NCBI GenBank assembly: GCA_017517815.1
Contig: JAFWYA010000073.1
Location: forward strand, 14,447-78,446
Origin: Clostridia bacterium
GTDB taxonomy: Bacteria; Bacillota_A; Clostridia; Christensenellales; Aristaeellaceae
Direction: 5' to 3'
Length of the DNA stretch: 64,000 nucleotides
Shown: positions 1 through 8,927 of the stretch, one piece after another
Numbering within the stretch: the first letter of the stretch is position 1
Layout of the letters: every line of letters starts with the position of its first letter
Program-made: the position numbers and the translations under genes
Notes under the pieces: model-generated
Database searches by the model: none
Told to the model about the DNA's origin: nothing
The model's input: the letters and a program-made list of their open reading frames with translations, nothing else

Positions 1-1
1 A

Positions 2-1147
2 CTCATTACAAATCCTTCATTGTATTCAGAACGTGGCACTTATAAAGGCGGTGGAATATATAGATGGCGTGAATGCTGTGACATGTTCTCCAAATCAAAC
101 GCTGAGCCATGCAAGAGTTCATTGCTGTTGATTGTATCAAAGCTTGACATTGGTTATGGTGAGCCTATAAAGGCAAGGAGACTTGTTGACTATATACTTG
201 AGCATTATGCTGAAGCAGATTGTTTTGACGCACTACAAGACAAGTTAATTAAGGCGATTTCAGCAGAACAGCACTCTCTGAATAAAGAAAGCATCATTTT
301 TCAGCTATCTCAACGCAAACAGGTTTTGGAGGCTATTGAGAATTATCTTTGCTTCGTTCGTGGTACATTGCTCTCTTCAGAACAAGCCATTCCTGATAAC
401 ATCAGTGAGATGATATGCAAAAATACACTTGCATACTATTTAGCTGACAATGAGGAAAAAGAAATGTTGCTTTCCGTATTTCAAATGATTGAAGCAAAGG
501 TGGCAACGCTTAGTGAACAACAACATGTAAAGTATAGTGCTGCAATGACTGCCATCGAATGTGGAAAGGCAATCGAAGCATGGATTGGTGAGGTAGATCT
601 GCTTAACCACTTCTATACAGAAGCTGATCTTCTTAGACTTCTTGTGAGTCTGTACGTCGGCCTATATAATATAAAACTAACGGAAGATGAATTGCTTCGT
701 TTGTGTCAGGAGTGGATCGAAGGGAAAATGCCTTTGGAGATGCTTGAAAAGTCATCCTTTACGGATATTGATCAGTTGATGGATACCTGTCATAAGACCA
801 TCTCATATGAGCTGAGTTTTTTGTTAGGGAACATCATAGATCTGATACCAGAAAATGATGATGAAAACGCTGTAAGTGAGCTGTATTCAAGCCTGTCCTT
901 GTTGCAAAGAAAGCTAAAGTATGGTGTTCCTAATCTAACAGCGATATCCATTTGCGAGTCGCTGTTCTGGGATCGTCACATAGCTGTAGAAATTGCTGCA
1001 ATGCTTCGTCATGAATCTGCTACATCGTCTGATCTTGATATCTACTTACTATTCAACAAAGATAATATTAGTGTGTATCTGGAAAATATGCCAAGTTATT
1101 TTGCTGAGCGCTTTTCCACCTTCGTTAACAGAAAGTTAGGTACTTGA
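2..1147 (+). CDS. C-terminal part of an unrecognised protein, cut by the window edge
   Basis: The frame is open to the first base and the first in-frame start-like codon (TTG at 20) has no ribosome binding site, so this is most likely the last 380 or so residues of a longer protein. The visible part is helical and leucine-rich, with no signal peptide, membrane segment or catalytic motif that I recognise. It ends 10 bases before a strong terminator and does not appear to be co-transcribed with the deacetylase gene downstream. It could be the C-terminal region of a large multidomain protein, for example a helicase or defence protein, but nothing seen here proves that. It marks the left-most visible cargo of the accessory region. 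Confidence 0.6.
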   Translation, partial: LITNPSLYSERGTYKGGGIYRWRECCDMFSKSNAEPCKSSLLLIVSKLDIGYGEPIKARRLVDYILEHYAEADCFDALQDKLIKAISAEQHSLNKESIIFQLSQRKQVLEAIENYLCFVRGTLLSSEQAIPDNISEMICKNTLAYYLADNEEKEMLLSVFQMIEAKVATLSEQQHVKYSAAMTAIECGKAIEAWIGEVDLLNHFYTEADLLRLLVSLYVGLYNIKLTEDELLRLCQEWIEGKMPLEMLEKSSFTDIDQLMDTCHKTISYELSFLLGNIIDLIPENDDENAVSELYSSLSLLQRKLKYGVPNLTAISICESLFWDRHIAVEIAAMLRHESATSSDLDIYLLFNKDNISVYLENMPSYFAERFSTFVNRKLGT

Positions 1148-1157
1148 TATACACAGT

Positions 1158-1199
1158 AACAACGAGTCTCTTGCAACGCTGCCAGAGACTCGTTGTTTT
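1158..1199 (+). terminator. Rho-independent terminator of the first gene
   Basis: A perfect 14-bp stem (1158-1171 with 1184-1197) with a 12-base loop is followed by a short T tract. It lies directly after the stop codon at 1147. Confidence 0.85.
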
Positions 1200-1200
1200 C

Positions 1201-1278
1201 AATAGTGTCATCATGCAGAAAGAAAAACAATCGCATACACCTGCGATCCTTCCGCATCCCTGCAGAAGGATCGCTTTT
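1201..1278 (+). pseudogene. Decayed 3' end of the small HTH module plus its hairpin
   Basis: The stretch GTGTCATCATGCAGA at 1206-1220 matches the last codons (SVIMQ) of the small HTH genes at 19347, 22415 and 24579. It is followed at the expected distance by a hairpin (1243-1252 with 1265-1274, then TTTT) whose loop resembles the one after the 24579 copy (GCATCCCTGCAG here, GCATTCCTGCAG there). The coding part upstream is lost. The remaining bases 1279-1538 hold no convincing gene; only the deacetylase ribosome binding site at the end is clear. Confidence 0.6.
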
Positions 1279-1538
1279 CTTATGCTGTTTCTTTCAAACG
1301 AGAATATTAAGGCACAAATTTTAATTGAGCATGGGAATGTAAGATCTAAGTTTTGCTCGCGCAATAAGTGTAGCCAATTGTAAATTGTTCTCACATGATT
1401 TGATGATCTTATGAGCTTCATTGTCTACTGTATGCACACGCAAAAAAGAAGGGAGGTTTCTCACCGGTAACTGAAGGGGTATCTCTGAACACATCGCACA
1501 TGATCTTTTAGTCTTCAACTTCATAAGGAGGTTTCCTC

Positions 1539-2285
1539 ATGTTCCACTGGCTATGCGCAAAAAAGCGTACTTGGCTGGCGCTTATTTCCTGTACCCTTTT
1601 TGCCTTTCAAATCACGTCTGCATCCGCATCAAGCGATATCCCGACTGTACGCTGCGGTAATCGTGGACAGAAAAGGATCGCTATTACCATCGATGACTGT
1701 TATGACATTGACCACGTTCGCGCTGCGATTGAGCTTTGCGAAAAATACGGAATCCCCATCACGTTTTTCCCCATTGGCAACGCACTGAAATATGCGGACG
1801 CCGAAGTATGGCAAAACGCGATTGATGCCGGTTGTGAGATTGGCAATCATTCATGGGGCCATAAGGATCTTACAACGCTTTCAGATCGACAAATTCGATT
1901 CCAGATGCTTCGCACTCAACAGAAACTTGATGAAATGCTTGGCTACCATTATCCGATGCAGGTGATGCGGCCCCCGTTCGGCTCCACCAGCAAGCGCGTT
2001 GCGGCCGCAGTTGCTTCTGTCGGGTACATGAGCGTTGTGAAATGGGACGTGAGTCAGACGGATGCAAGCAAAGCAATTTACGATGTCCAGAACGGCAGCA
2101 TCCTCCTATACCATGCCCGCGCAAAAGATATTCAGTGTCTGAAAAAGCTCATTCCGAAACTGCTGGAGCAGGGGTACGAATGCGTTACCGTTTCTGAGTT
2201 GTTAGGATTTGATCCTGTTATGCCTTCGGAAGAAATCTACATTTATCAAGATGAACACGCGGTAGATCCATCCTTGCTGGAATAA
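1539..2285 (+). CDS. Secreted polysaccharide deacetylase (NodB domain)
   Basis: The 248-residue product has an N-terminal hydrophobic signal or anchor (about residues 10-30) and a NodB-type carbohydrate esterase 4 domain. The motifs are in order: IDDCYD with the metal/base aspartates D52-D53, NHSWGHK with metal ligands H104 and H108, RPPFG at 144-148, and LLYH with H192. Enzymes of this family remove acetyl groups from peptidoglycan or other N-acetylated glycans outside the membrane. The start is set by AAGGAGG at about 1525. It lies 70 bases before the first ECF sigma gene, pointing the same way, and may share its envelope-stress role. The exact substrate cannot be told from sequence. Confidence 0.9.
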   Translation: MFHWLCAKKRTWLALISCTLFAFQITSASASSDIPTVRCGNRGQKRIAITIDDCYDIDHVRAAIELCEKYGIPITFFPIGNALKYADAEVWQNAIDAGCEIGNHSWGHKDLTTLSDRQIRFQMLRTQQKLDEMLGYHYPMQVMRPPFGSTSKRVAAAVASVGYMSVVKWDVSQTDASKAIYDVQNGSILLYHARAKDIQCLKKLIPKLLEQGYECVTVSELLGFDPVMPSEEIYIYQDEHAVDPSLLE

Positions 2286-2355
2286 TTTCCGGGCTGATTT
2301 GATGTTTGCCCACTCCACCGTGTCATTAAGGTGTAACAGCAAAGGAGAAATGCCA

Positions 2356-2814
2356 ATGGATAAAGATTTCTTCGTTCAGGAGATTGATGCGCACCTTGGT
2401 GTCCTATACAGGGTTGCCTTCACTCTTCTGAGAAACGACGAGGACTGCAAGGATGCCATATCAGAGGCAACCTTGAAAGCGTGGGAAAAACGCCACACGC
2501 TGCGGGACGAGAGTCGATTCAAAGCCTGGATGATCCGCATTCTGAGCAACACATGCTACAACATCCTCCGAAAGCGAAAACGCATGGTGTACTTGGACGA
2601 AATACCAGAGCCATCCATATCACCGCCTGACCCATCACTTGATATGGCCCTGTCATCGCTGCCTGAAAAATACCGATTGCCCATTATGCTCTTTTATGTG
2701 GAAGGTATGCAGTATAGCGAGATAGCCGAAGCGATGCATCTGCCGCTTACAACAATCAGAGGTCGTATCTACGTAGCCAAAGATATGTTGAGAAAGGAGC
2801 TGCAATGCGATTGA
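2356..2814 (+). CDS. ECF RNA polymerase sigma factor (1)
   Basis: The 152-residue product has only sigma region 2 (about residues 10-75, including LYRVAFTLLRN and LKAWEKR) and region 4 (about 95-150, SEIAEAMHLPLTTIRGRIY helix-turn-helix), the layout of ECF sigma factors. The start at 2356 is preceded by AAAGGAG 8 bases upstream and gives the same length as its close paralogue at 7354. Its stop overlaps the start of the secreted hydrolase gene by 10 bases, so the two are translationally coupled. The likely anti-sigma partner is the gene at 3763, because that protein is paralogous to the partner of the 7354 sigma factor. Confidence 0.9.
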   Translation: MDKDFFVQEIDAHLGVLYRVAFTLLRNDEDCKDAISEATLKAWEKRHTLRDESRFKAWMIRILSNTCYNILRKRKRMVYLDEIPEPSISPPDPSLDMALSSLPEKYRLPIMLFYVEGMQYSEIAEAMHLPLTTIRGRIYVAKDMLRKELQCD

Positions 2815-3674
2815 GACTTTTTGCTGCTGTTTGTGCCGCGCTGTTGATCTTGTCCCTGACTCCCTGTCGCTATGCCGAAGTATACGTCAATCAAACTCCT
2901 CCTGCAGATTGGACTGAACGAGATCTACTTCGGCTAACTGTATTTGCCACCGGTGAAAGCGACTGCATGCTGCTGGAAGCAGGCGGCGAGTGCATGATGA
3001 TTGATGGAGGAGCCAATAAGTGGCGGGATAGTCTGTACTCCGCCCTGACAACCCGAAATATTACTCACCTCAAGTATATCTACAGTACCCATCCGCATGA
3101 TGATCATATTGATGGCCTGTACAGAATCATGCAGAAGGGCATCACTGCAGATGAGTTCATTTCGATCTTCCCAAGACAGTTTCGCAATGAACTGCACAAG
3201 CGAACAGCTGCGGAGGCTGAGCGCAACGGCATTTCGTACATGCAGTTACAGGATGGCGATGTGCTGCTTCTGGGTGACGCAACACTCACCATCTATCACT
3301 GGGGTGAAGGAAAAACAATCAATGATATGTCCACCATCACCCGACTGGAATATGGCGAATGTTCGATGCTTCTCACTGCTGACATCACCGGTCTTGCTCA
3401 GCGATACTTCCTTAAAACGCTCGATCCTGACTTCCTGATGGTTGATATTGCCAAGTTCCCGCATCATGGTCTGACACCGTTTGTGACGGAATTCCTCGAT
3501 GTTGTTGATCCGTCGTTTTTGTTCGCCACGAACTATGACAACGACGATATAGGCAAGGCACGTTCCCAGGCAAAGTACCGGAAGATTCCCATGATGGCTT
3601 CCGGATCGGGGATCATCATCATGGAGAGTGATGGGGAGGATTGGTACATCGTACAGAAACGTAACGAATCTTGA
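2805..3674 (+). CDS. Secreted metallo-beta-lactamase-fold hydrolase (ComEC C-domain-like)
   Basis: A signal peptide (about residues 1-24) is followed by a metallo-beta-lactamase fold. The zinc motif HPHDDH supplies H96, H98, D100 and H101; LTADIT (D193) and PHHG (H220, H221) supply later ligands. The overall pattern, including MIDGGANKW, resembles the stand-alone extracellular hydrolase domain related to the C-terminus of ComEC/Rec2 competence proteins. It would act outside the membrane, perhaps on nucleic acid or another phosphoester; the substrate is unknown. The gene starts inside the end of the sigma gene and sits between it and the presumed anti-sigma gene, an unusual position discussed in the findings. 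Confidence 0.85.
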   Translation: MRLRLFAAVCAALLILSLTPCRYAEVYVNQTPPADWTERDLLRLTVFATGESDCMLLEAGGECMMIDGGANKWRDSLYSALTTRNITHLKYIYSTHPHDDHIDGLYRIMQKGITADEFISIFPRQFRNELHKRTAAEAERNGISYMQLQDGDVLLLGDATLTIYHWGEGKTINDMSTITRLEYGECSMLLTADITGLAQRYFLKTLDPDFLMVDIAKFPHHGLTPFVTEFLDVVDPSFLFATNYDNDDIGKARSQAKYRKIPMMASGSGIIIMESDGEDWYIVQKRNES

Positions 3675-3714
3675 TCTGGCAGATGGGTGCGCTGGATCAT
3701 CCCATCTACCAGAT
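3674..3714 (+). other. Intergenic hairpin between hydrolase and anti-sigma-like gene
   Basis: A 14-bp stem with one mismatch (3674-3687 with 3701-3714) and a 13-base loop begins at the stop codon. There is no T tract, so it is more likely a processing, attenuation or stability element than a full terminator. Confidence 0.6.
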
Positions 3715-3762
3715 GTCATTCTCGCAGCACTGCTGCAACAACACTTGGAAAGGAGACTCTAC

Positions 3763-4779
3763 ATGAAACTTGATCAGAACGAATTCCCCGATCTGCGCAA
3801 CGCATTTCCGCCAGTACCCGATTCCTTTATGGAGCGTATCAAGGAAACGCTCGACAAAGTAGCGGACGAAGAACCTGCCCCCAGATTCCGTTTGCCCAAG
3901 AGCCCGCTTCTGATCGCAGCAATTCTCATTTTGTCATTGTCCACGGTGGCGGTCGCGCTGTCTCTCCTTGGCTGGACAGATTTCTTCGCTGATTACAATG
4001 TTCAGATGACAGTTGCCACACAGCAGGCACTGCAGCGTTCGGAACCCCAATCCTTTAATGTTGGCCCTCTGACGTTCACCTTCCAGGAATACTTTACCGA
4101 TGGCCGTGTAGTGCTTGGTTCCACAAGCGTCACAGCCACAGACTCGAAGGCCACTTTTGTCAACGATGGTATTGATATACCTGTATCTGCAGATCTTTCG
4201 ACGCCATGTTATCGTGTTCGCGCCATTTTGGATGTCGATCCTCAATACCGGGATAAACATCCATGCATGGAAGAAGTGCTCTTTAATGAGCTTGGTCAGC
4301 CGGTTTACTTCAATATGCTGACGATCAATCCAACCACAGACCTTCAAGAGGTTCCTGTAACCTATCAAATGTTTGCCTGGCAGATTGATCCGAAAACTGG
4401 CAGCGTCATTGATCAGTGGACGGCTGAAACTGAACTTACGATTCCGGTCACTGTGCTGAAAGGAACATATTCTTACACGACGGAAGATGTCTTTGTTTCT
4501 TCTGGTTATGAACTGAAGAATGTGACTGCCGATCTCACTGCAGCCGGAGTTTATCTCAAGGCAGTTTTCATCGCTGAAGAAGGTGCTCAATATGATCAGC
4601 TGCCCGATTTGTTTTGGTACGACGCAAGCAACAGCGAATACTCTGCCGGAATCAACCTGACATCATATGTTGACTTCGATGCGTGGCCTGAAGTCACATG
4701 TGAATACCTGATCTCCGCAGATGAGATGCCACAGATTCTGCAGCTGTCGGATCAAGTGAACAGTGTCATTCTCAAGTAA
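3763..4779 (+). CDS. Single-pass membrane protein, probable anti-sigma/sensor partner
   Basis: The start at 3763 follows GGAAAGGAG at about 3747. The 338-residue product has a cytoplasmic N-terminus of about 46 residues with PDSFMERI near 20-26, one membrane helix (about 47-69) and a long extracytoplasmic domain. This matches the DUF4179-like proteins encoded next to clostridial ECF sigma factors, which are thought to hold the sigma factor at the membrane. It is paralogous to the product of the 7809 gene: both contain a GP-[LV]-TFT motif near 88-95 and an RAILDV motif. Binding to the 2356 sigma factor is inferred from gene order and paralogy. Confidence 0.75.
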   Translation: MKLDQNEFPDLRNAFPPVPDSFMERIKETLDKVADEEPAPRFRLPKSPLLIAAILILSLSTVAVALSLLGWTDFFADYNVQMTVATQQALQRSEPQSFNVGPLTFTFQEYFTDGRVVLGSTSVTATDSKATFVNDGIDIPVSADLSTPCYRVRAILDVDPQYRDKHPCMEEVLFNELGQPVYFNMLTINPTTDLQEVPVTYQMFAWQIDPKTGSVIDQWTAETELTIPVTVLKGTYSYTTEDVFVSSGYELKNVTADLTAAGVYLKAVFIAEEGAQYDQLPDLFWYDASNSEYSAGINLTSYVDFDAWPEVTCEYLISADEMPQILQLSDQVNSVILK

Positions 4780-4838
4780 GCGTATTCTGACTGCGCATGA
4801 CTGCAGCAGTCCCGACCATGAAAATGGAGTCTTCGCAA

Positions 4839-5804
4839 ATGAAAAGGTTGCTTTTACTTCTCATGATCTTTGTCCTTGCCTGTCCTCTGGCCCACGCCGA
4901 AACGACAGCACAATACAAGGCTCTGACCAATGTTGACTTCGGGTTGCGGAAAAAACCGGAGGAGAGCAGTTACCGCTATCTGACGATCCCCGAAAAGAGC
5001 AAGGTGAAAATCCTTGAGTGGGGTGAGGAATGGTGTCTGATTGAGTACCAGGGACAAGCTGGGTACGCCAAAACCAAGTGGCTGTACCATGTTCAGTCGC
5101 TGGATGCGCTTCATTACCCTTTGCCAAATATGGTTCACAACATCACAGGGTATGTCGTTTTCACTCAGAACCTCTTGCTGTCTGGCGGTGGCTTCAATGG
5201 CCTGAACACAGTGCCAGGACAAATTGCGTGTGTTGACGCCGAGCAGCAACCTGGATTTTACTCAATTCCCATATGGCGTGATCAAAAAATCGTAACCGGC
5301 GATCTCGTTACATACCATCCCTTCACTGACTGGAGGGAAGCGTCATCCGGAGACATCATTGGAGGCTTCACAACATTCTATGGCGAGCAGCAAGGCAAGG
5401 GGAAAGCTGAAAATAGAGAGCATAATATCCTGCTGGCTTGTGAGCGTATCAATGACACCCTCATTGAAATTGATGCTTCGTTTTCCTTCAATGAACTGTG
5501 CGCCCCCTACAAAAAATACGGAGGGTATAAAATCGCACCAAATGTCAGTCAGGATGGCGAGGGGTATGGCGGAGGCGTGTGTCAGGTAACGACCACGCTC
5601 TACAATGCAGTCCTGACGCTTCCTCTCCAGATCACAGATTGGGCCATTCATCGTTACAATGGCGTCTCCTATGTTCCGCAGTTCTTTGATGCTGCTGTTG
5701 GAACTTACAGCGACTTCGTATTTACCAATACGCTTCCCTACGCGATCAAAATCAAAGCCATCCCTCAAAATGGGATGCTGACCGTTCTGATCTATTGCAC
5801 ATGA
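4839..5804 (+). CDS. Secreted VanW-domain protein with N-terminal SH3-like domain
   Basis: The 321-residue product starts at 4839 (GGAG 9 bases upstream), with a signal peptide ending near ALA/HAE at about residue 20. Residues 25-85 look like a bacterial SH3 domain (FGLRKKP, VKILEWGEEWCLIEY). The C-terminal half carries the VanW hallmark GGGVCQVTTTLYNAVL with C248. VanW domains occur in clostridial envelope proteins, often with peptidoglycan-binding modules; their biochemical role is not settled. It lies 60 bases after the anti-sigma-like gene and 29 bases before a solute-binding protein, most likely in one operon. Confidence 0.85.
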   Translation: MKRLLLLLMIFVLACPLAHAETTAQYKALTNVDFGLRKKPEESSYRYLTIPEKSKVKILEWGEEWCLIEYQGQAGYAKTKWLYHVQSLDALHYPLPNMVHNITGYVVFTQNLLLSGGGFNGLNTVPGQIACVDAEQQPGFYSIPIWRDQKIVTGDLVTYHPFTDWREASSGDIIGGFTTFYGEQQGKGKAENREHNILLACERINDTLIEIDASFSFNELCAPYKKYGGYKIAPNVSQDGEGYGGGVCQVTTTLYNAVLTLPLQITDWAIHRYNGVSYVPQFFDAAVGTYSDFVFTNTLPYAIKIKAIPQNGMLTVLIYCT

Positions 5805-5832
5805 TTCCGCATCATAAATGGAGGTATCTGTC

Positions 5833-7215
5833 ATGAAGAAATATTTCGTTCGCTTGTTCTGCCTTGTGCTCTGCCTGGTTACGTTCACGCAGGTCGCATT
5901 CGCTGCAGAATCCCTCAAAAACTATCGTGTAACGATTGAAGGTACGAAGGGATATGAAGTATTCCTCACCAAACATCCCAAATTCAAGCTGGTTCATTCC
6001 AATGCCAACTATCCCAACACTTCCGTTCTTGCAAATGCCTTCCTGACCAACGAGTTCGACAGTGATCTGTTTACAATGAACAACCTGTTCTTTGACAGCA
6101 AGCAGCTGATGAGTAAAGGTTACTGCCTCGATCTCTCTGATAGTGCGATCATCAGCGAAGTCGTTGGCAATATGCACCCGTCCCTTCGTGACCAGGCGAT
6201 GTACAATGGCAAGATCTATGCCGTGCCGGACACGATCATGTTTGATCTGCTTCTGATTAACCGTCAGGTATGGCAGGATGCCGGTCTGCCTGATGAGGTC
6301 CCGGACACTATGGATGAATTGCTGACCTTCCTTGAAACCTGGTGCGACTGGTTGGAAGCAAATCCGGGCTCTGACTTCCGTATCATCAACACCTGGGATG
6401 CTACTGTCTATAATGAAAGCAGCTATACGGAAATGATCACGGGCTGGATTATCAACAGTTATCTGATGTATACGAAGTATTCTGGGGACGATCTGACCTT
6501 TGATGCAGCCGTGCTGAAGCCGATGCTTGAACGCGCAGCCTTGATTGGTAAGCGTCTTTATGAAAATGAACCCCGTGTTGGCTACGATGGAGAAAATGCA
6601 GGACAAGCCCTTTTTTACACCAGCTATGGTCCGAGTTGGCCTGCAAGCGATGCAGACATCATCTTCTTGCGTATCAGTGATGATCAACCGAAGATTATTA
6701 GCTGCTGTCTGCTTATGACTGCAATTTCTGTCAACACCAGTCAGCCTGAACTGTGCATCGAATTGCTGGAGGATCTGGCATCTAATTTTGATTCGCAACG
6801 ACAGGCTTTCCTGATTCAGGGTACGGAAGCCGTTATTTATGAATATGCTGAGGTACAATGGAATGATTACCAGCGGCGTCTGGCAGAGATCGACGTCAAA
6901 TTGGGTTCTGATAACCTGAAGGCATCTGCCAGGACTGAATTGGAGCTTGAACGCACAAATCTGGTTGAAGAGATGAACAACTTTGAGCAAAGCGGAATGC
7001 TGTATGTAATGTCTGAAAGCCAGATGCAGTCCTATCAGGCCTATGGTGACGCCCTGTTCATTGATGCTCCCGGCGTATTCGCCGCAGGCACAGAGGACTA
7101 TCGTACGCTGCTGAACCTTCAGAAGCAGTTTGCAGCCGGAACAATCACTGCAGATAAGCTCCTGAATGAACTAAAACGCATGGGACAGATGATCCAGATG
7201 GAGCTGGGATACTAA
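5833..7215 (+). CDS. Extracellular solute-binding-like protein
   Basis: GGAGG at 5820-5824 places the start at 5833. The 460-residue product has a signal peptide (about 1-24, ending AFA/AES) and no lipobox cysteine. The rest has the pattern of family 1/8 ABC solute-binding proteins, with GKIYAVPDT and a hinge region LLINRQVWQDAGLP near 140. Its C-terminal half resembles the C-terminal domain of the 11705 protein, including the tail pattern FAAGTITADKLLNEL. No permease or ATPase gene adjoins it, so it may act as an envelope sensor or pair with the 14-15 kb permeases. A terminator follows. Confidence 0.75.
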   Translation: MKKYFVRLFCLVLCLVTFTQVAFAAESLKNYRVTIEGTKGYEVFLTKHPKFKLVHSNANYPNTSVLANAFLTNEFDSDLFTMNNLFFDSKQLMSKGYCLDLSDSAIISEVVGNMHPSLRDQAMYNGKIYAVPDTIMFDLLLINRQVWQDAGLPDEVPDTMDELLTFLETWCDWLEANPGSDFRIINTWDATVYNESSYTEMITGWIINSYLMYTKYSGDDLTFDAAVLKPMLERAALIGKRLYENEPRVGYDGENAGQALFYTSYGPSWPASDADIIFLRISDDQPKIISCCLLMTAISVNTSQPELCIELLEDLASNFDSQRQAFLIQGTEAVIYEYAEVQWNDYQRRLAEIDVKLGSDNLKASARTELELERTNLVEEMNNFEQSGMLYVMSESQMQSYQAYGDALFIDAPGVFAAGTEDYRTLLNLQKQFAAGTITADKLLNELKRMGQMIQMELGY

Positions 7216-7226
7216 ATATTTTGGCA

Positions 7227-7275
7227 ACAAAGCGGCAGGCTCGCACAGCCTGCTGCTTTGTGCTATAATTTTTTT
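7227..7275 (+). terminator. Rho-independent terminator of the first ECF operon
   Basis: A 15-bp stem with one G-U pair (7227-7241 with 7247-7261) and a 5-base loop is followed by a run of T at 7269-7275. Confidence 0.85.
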
Positions 7276-7310
7276 GTGAAATGGTTTTTTTCACGTGACG
7301 AATGGTACCC

Positions 7311-7327
7311 TCTGTTAATCTAACAGA
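7311..7327. promoter_or_regulatory. Perfect palindrome TCTGTTA-ATC-TAACAGA
   Basis: A 7-bp perfect inverted repeat with a 3-base centre lies 27 bases before the start of the second ECF sigma gene. It may be an operator or a small hairpin at the leader; no protein can be assigned. A related TAACAG lies upstream of the paralogous sigma gene at about 2334-2339. Confidence 0.5.
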
Positions 7328-7353
7328 TGGACAGGTATCAAGGAGTTGAGTGA

Positions 7354-7812
7354 ATGAACAAAGAATATTTTGTGCGTGAGATTGACGCAGCTACCGGAAT
7401 GCTATACCGTGTGGCGTATTCAATCCTCAGAAATGATGACGCCTGTAAAGATGCAATTCAGGACACGGTGCTGAAAGCGTGGGAAAAACGCTCCACCTTG
7501 CGTGAGGAGAAGTATTTCCGCACCTGGATCACCCGTATCCTAATCAATACCTGCTATAACACGCAAAAGAAGCGGCTGAGATTCGTTTCTATTGAATCAG
7601 TTCCCGAACCGCTGATTGATCCCCCTGATTTATCTCTGTCGCTGGCCTTGCAATCGTTGCCTGAAAAGCTGCGTCTTCCATTCATCCTCTGTTATTCCGA
7701 AAAAATGAGTTATGCCGAGATCGGAAACATACTGCACATTCCGGTTGCTACTGTGCGCGGTCGAATCTATCGCGCCAAGCAGGAATTGAAGAAGGAGCTG
7801 GATGCAGAATGA
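7354..7812 (+). CDS. ECF RNA polymerase sigma factor (2)
   Basis: The 152-residue product is a close paralogue of the 2356 sigma factor: same length, FV-[QR]-EIDA start, LRND..CKDAI and LKAWEKR in region 2, PEPLIDPPD linker and region 4 helix-turn-helix (about 115-148). The ribosome binding site AAGGAG lies about 9 bases upstream. Its stop overlaps the start of the next gene in an ATGA arrangement, giving a coupled sigma/anti-sigma pair. This cassette lacks the hydrolase gene that interrupts the 2356 cassette. Confidence 0.92.
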   Translation: MNKEYFVREIDAATGMLYRVAYSILRNDDACKDAIQDTVLKAWEKRSTLREEKYFRTWITRILINTCYNTQKKRLRFVSIESVPEPLIDPPDLSLSLALQSLPEKLRLPFILCYSEKMSYAEIGNILHIPVATVRGRIYRAKQELKKELDAE

Positions 7813-8918
7813 AAAAGAAAATAGATGAAATGAACTGGCAAAATGCCTTCCGGGAAGTGCCAGATGATTTTCGGGATGCTGCAATGAAAGCGGCCCTCTC
7901 TGTCCAAGAGGAAGAAAAACCCGTGCGTTATGGACACTCCTTCCGTATGCGTCCCATTCTGATCGCAGCAATTCTGATCGTTGCACTGACCTCGGTAGCC
8001 ATTGCTGCCGATCTGCTGCTGGGATTTGGATGGCTTGATTACCTGAAATCCGAATTTGGAGTGAGTGTTTCTGATTCCGCTGGGCAGGCAATGCAAAACG
8101 TGGAACCTGTTGTCTGGGAAGTTGGCCCGGTTACCTTTACAGCGCAGGAGATCATTTCGGATGGACACATTGCCGTCAGTACGATCAATGTACGCATGAC
8201 AGATGGTTCTCCGGCACTGTTTACAACAAACATGGATGATCCTATCAGTTCTATGGGCCGTGGTGAAGAATATGCACGATCCCTTGGCGTTGACCCCGAT
8301 TCGACATGGTTGGATGCTGCACAGCAGCTGAACAGACCTTTGTACTATGTCCGGGCAATCCTTGATGTTGCCCCTGAATACATTGGTGAACAAGCCATGG
8401 AAGATACTATGCTGAATGAGGATGGCACCCTCTCCATGTACAGCATGGTTTCGCTTGCACCTGACACCATCCATAACGAGCTGCCTGCTGGCTTCTTCCT
8501 TCTGGTTCGTCAGATTGATCTGACAACCGGTGAAGAAGGTGATTCCTGGCGCGAAACCATGGAAGACAAGCTTCCCATCCAGCCTATGCTGAATGAAAGG
8601 ACATATTATCCCCAGGGTAATGCTTCGATTGAGGGATACGATATCGAAAGCATTCATGCAGCGCATTATGTAACCGGCGCATACCTGACAATTTCGTTGG
8701 TCGCTTCTCCCTCTGCCACCCCGGATGATGTGTATGCTATGGGTTCGCTGGAAGTGACGGATGAAGCCGGTCTTCCTCTCCCTGACGGTATGGCTCTGCA
8801 GGAATCTGCTGACACAAGCCAATGGCCGCATGCCACACTCTCTATCATGGTTAGCGTGGATACGCTTCCTGATGCCTTGCATATCAGCAATGGTACAGAT
8901 ACCATTATTCTAAAATAA
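7809..8918 (+). CDS. Single-pass membrane anti-sigma/sensor-like protein
   Basis: The 369-residue product has a cytoplasmic N-terminus of about 47 residues (MNWQNAFREVPDDF near 8-21), a membrane helix at 48-70 and an extracytoplasmic domain of about 300 residues. It overlaps the sigma gene by 4 bases, the usual arrangement of a sigma factor and its membrane regulator. It is paralogous to the 3763 product. The outer domain has no recognisable enzyme motif and probably senses an envelope cue or binds a ligand. The anti-sigma role is inferred from architecture and coupling. Confidence 0.78.
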   Translation: MKKKIDEMNWQNAFREVPDDFRDAAMKAALSVQEEEKPVRYGHSFRMRPILIAAILIVALTSVAIAADLLLGFGWLDYLKSEFGVSVSDSAGQAMQNVEPVVWEVGPVTFTAQEIISDGHIAVSTINVRMTDGSPALFTTNMDDPISSMGRGEEYARSLGVDPDSTWLDAAQQLNRPLYYVRAILDVAPEYIGEQAMEDTMLNEDGTLSMYSMVSLAPDTIHNELPAGFFLLVRQIDLTTGEEGDSWRETMEDKLPIQPMLNERTYYPQGNASIEGYDIESIHAAHYVTGAYLTISLVASPSATPDDVYAMGSLEVTDEAGLPLPDGMALQESADTSQWPHATLSIMVSVDTLPDALHISNGTDTIILK

Positions 8919-8927
8919 GGATAAGTC

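Noticed and set aside
1321..1524. 67-codon minus-strand frame before the deacetylase gene
   Set aside because: No ribosome binding site, no similarity to known families, and it crosses the leader of the deacetylase.
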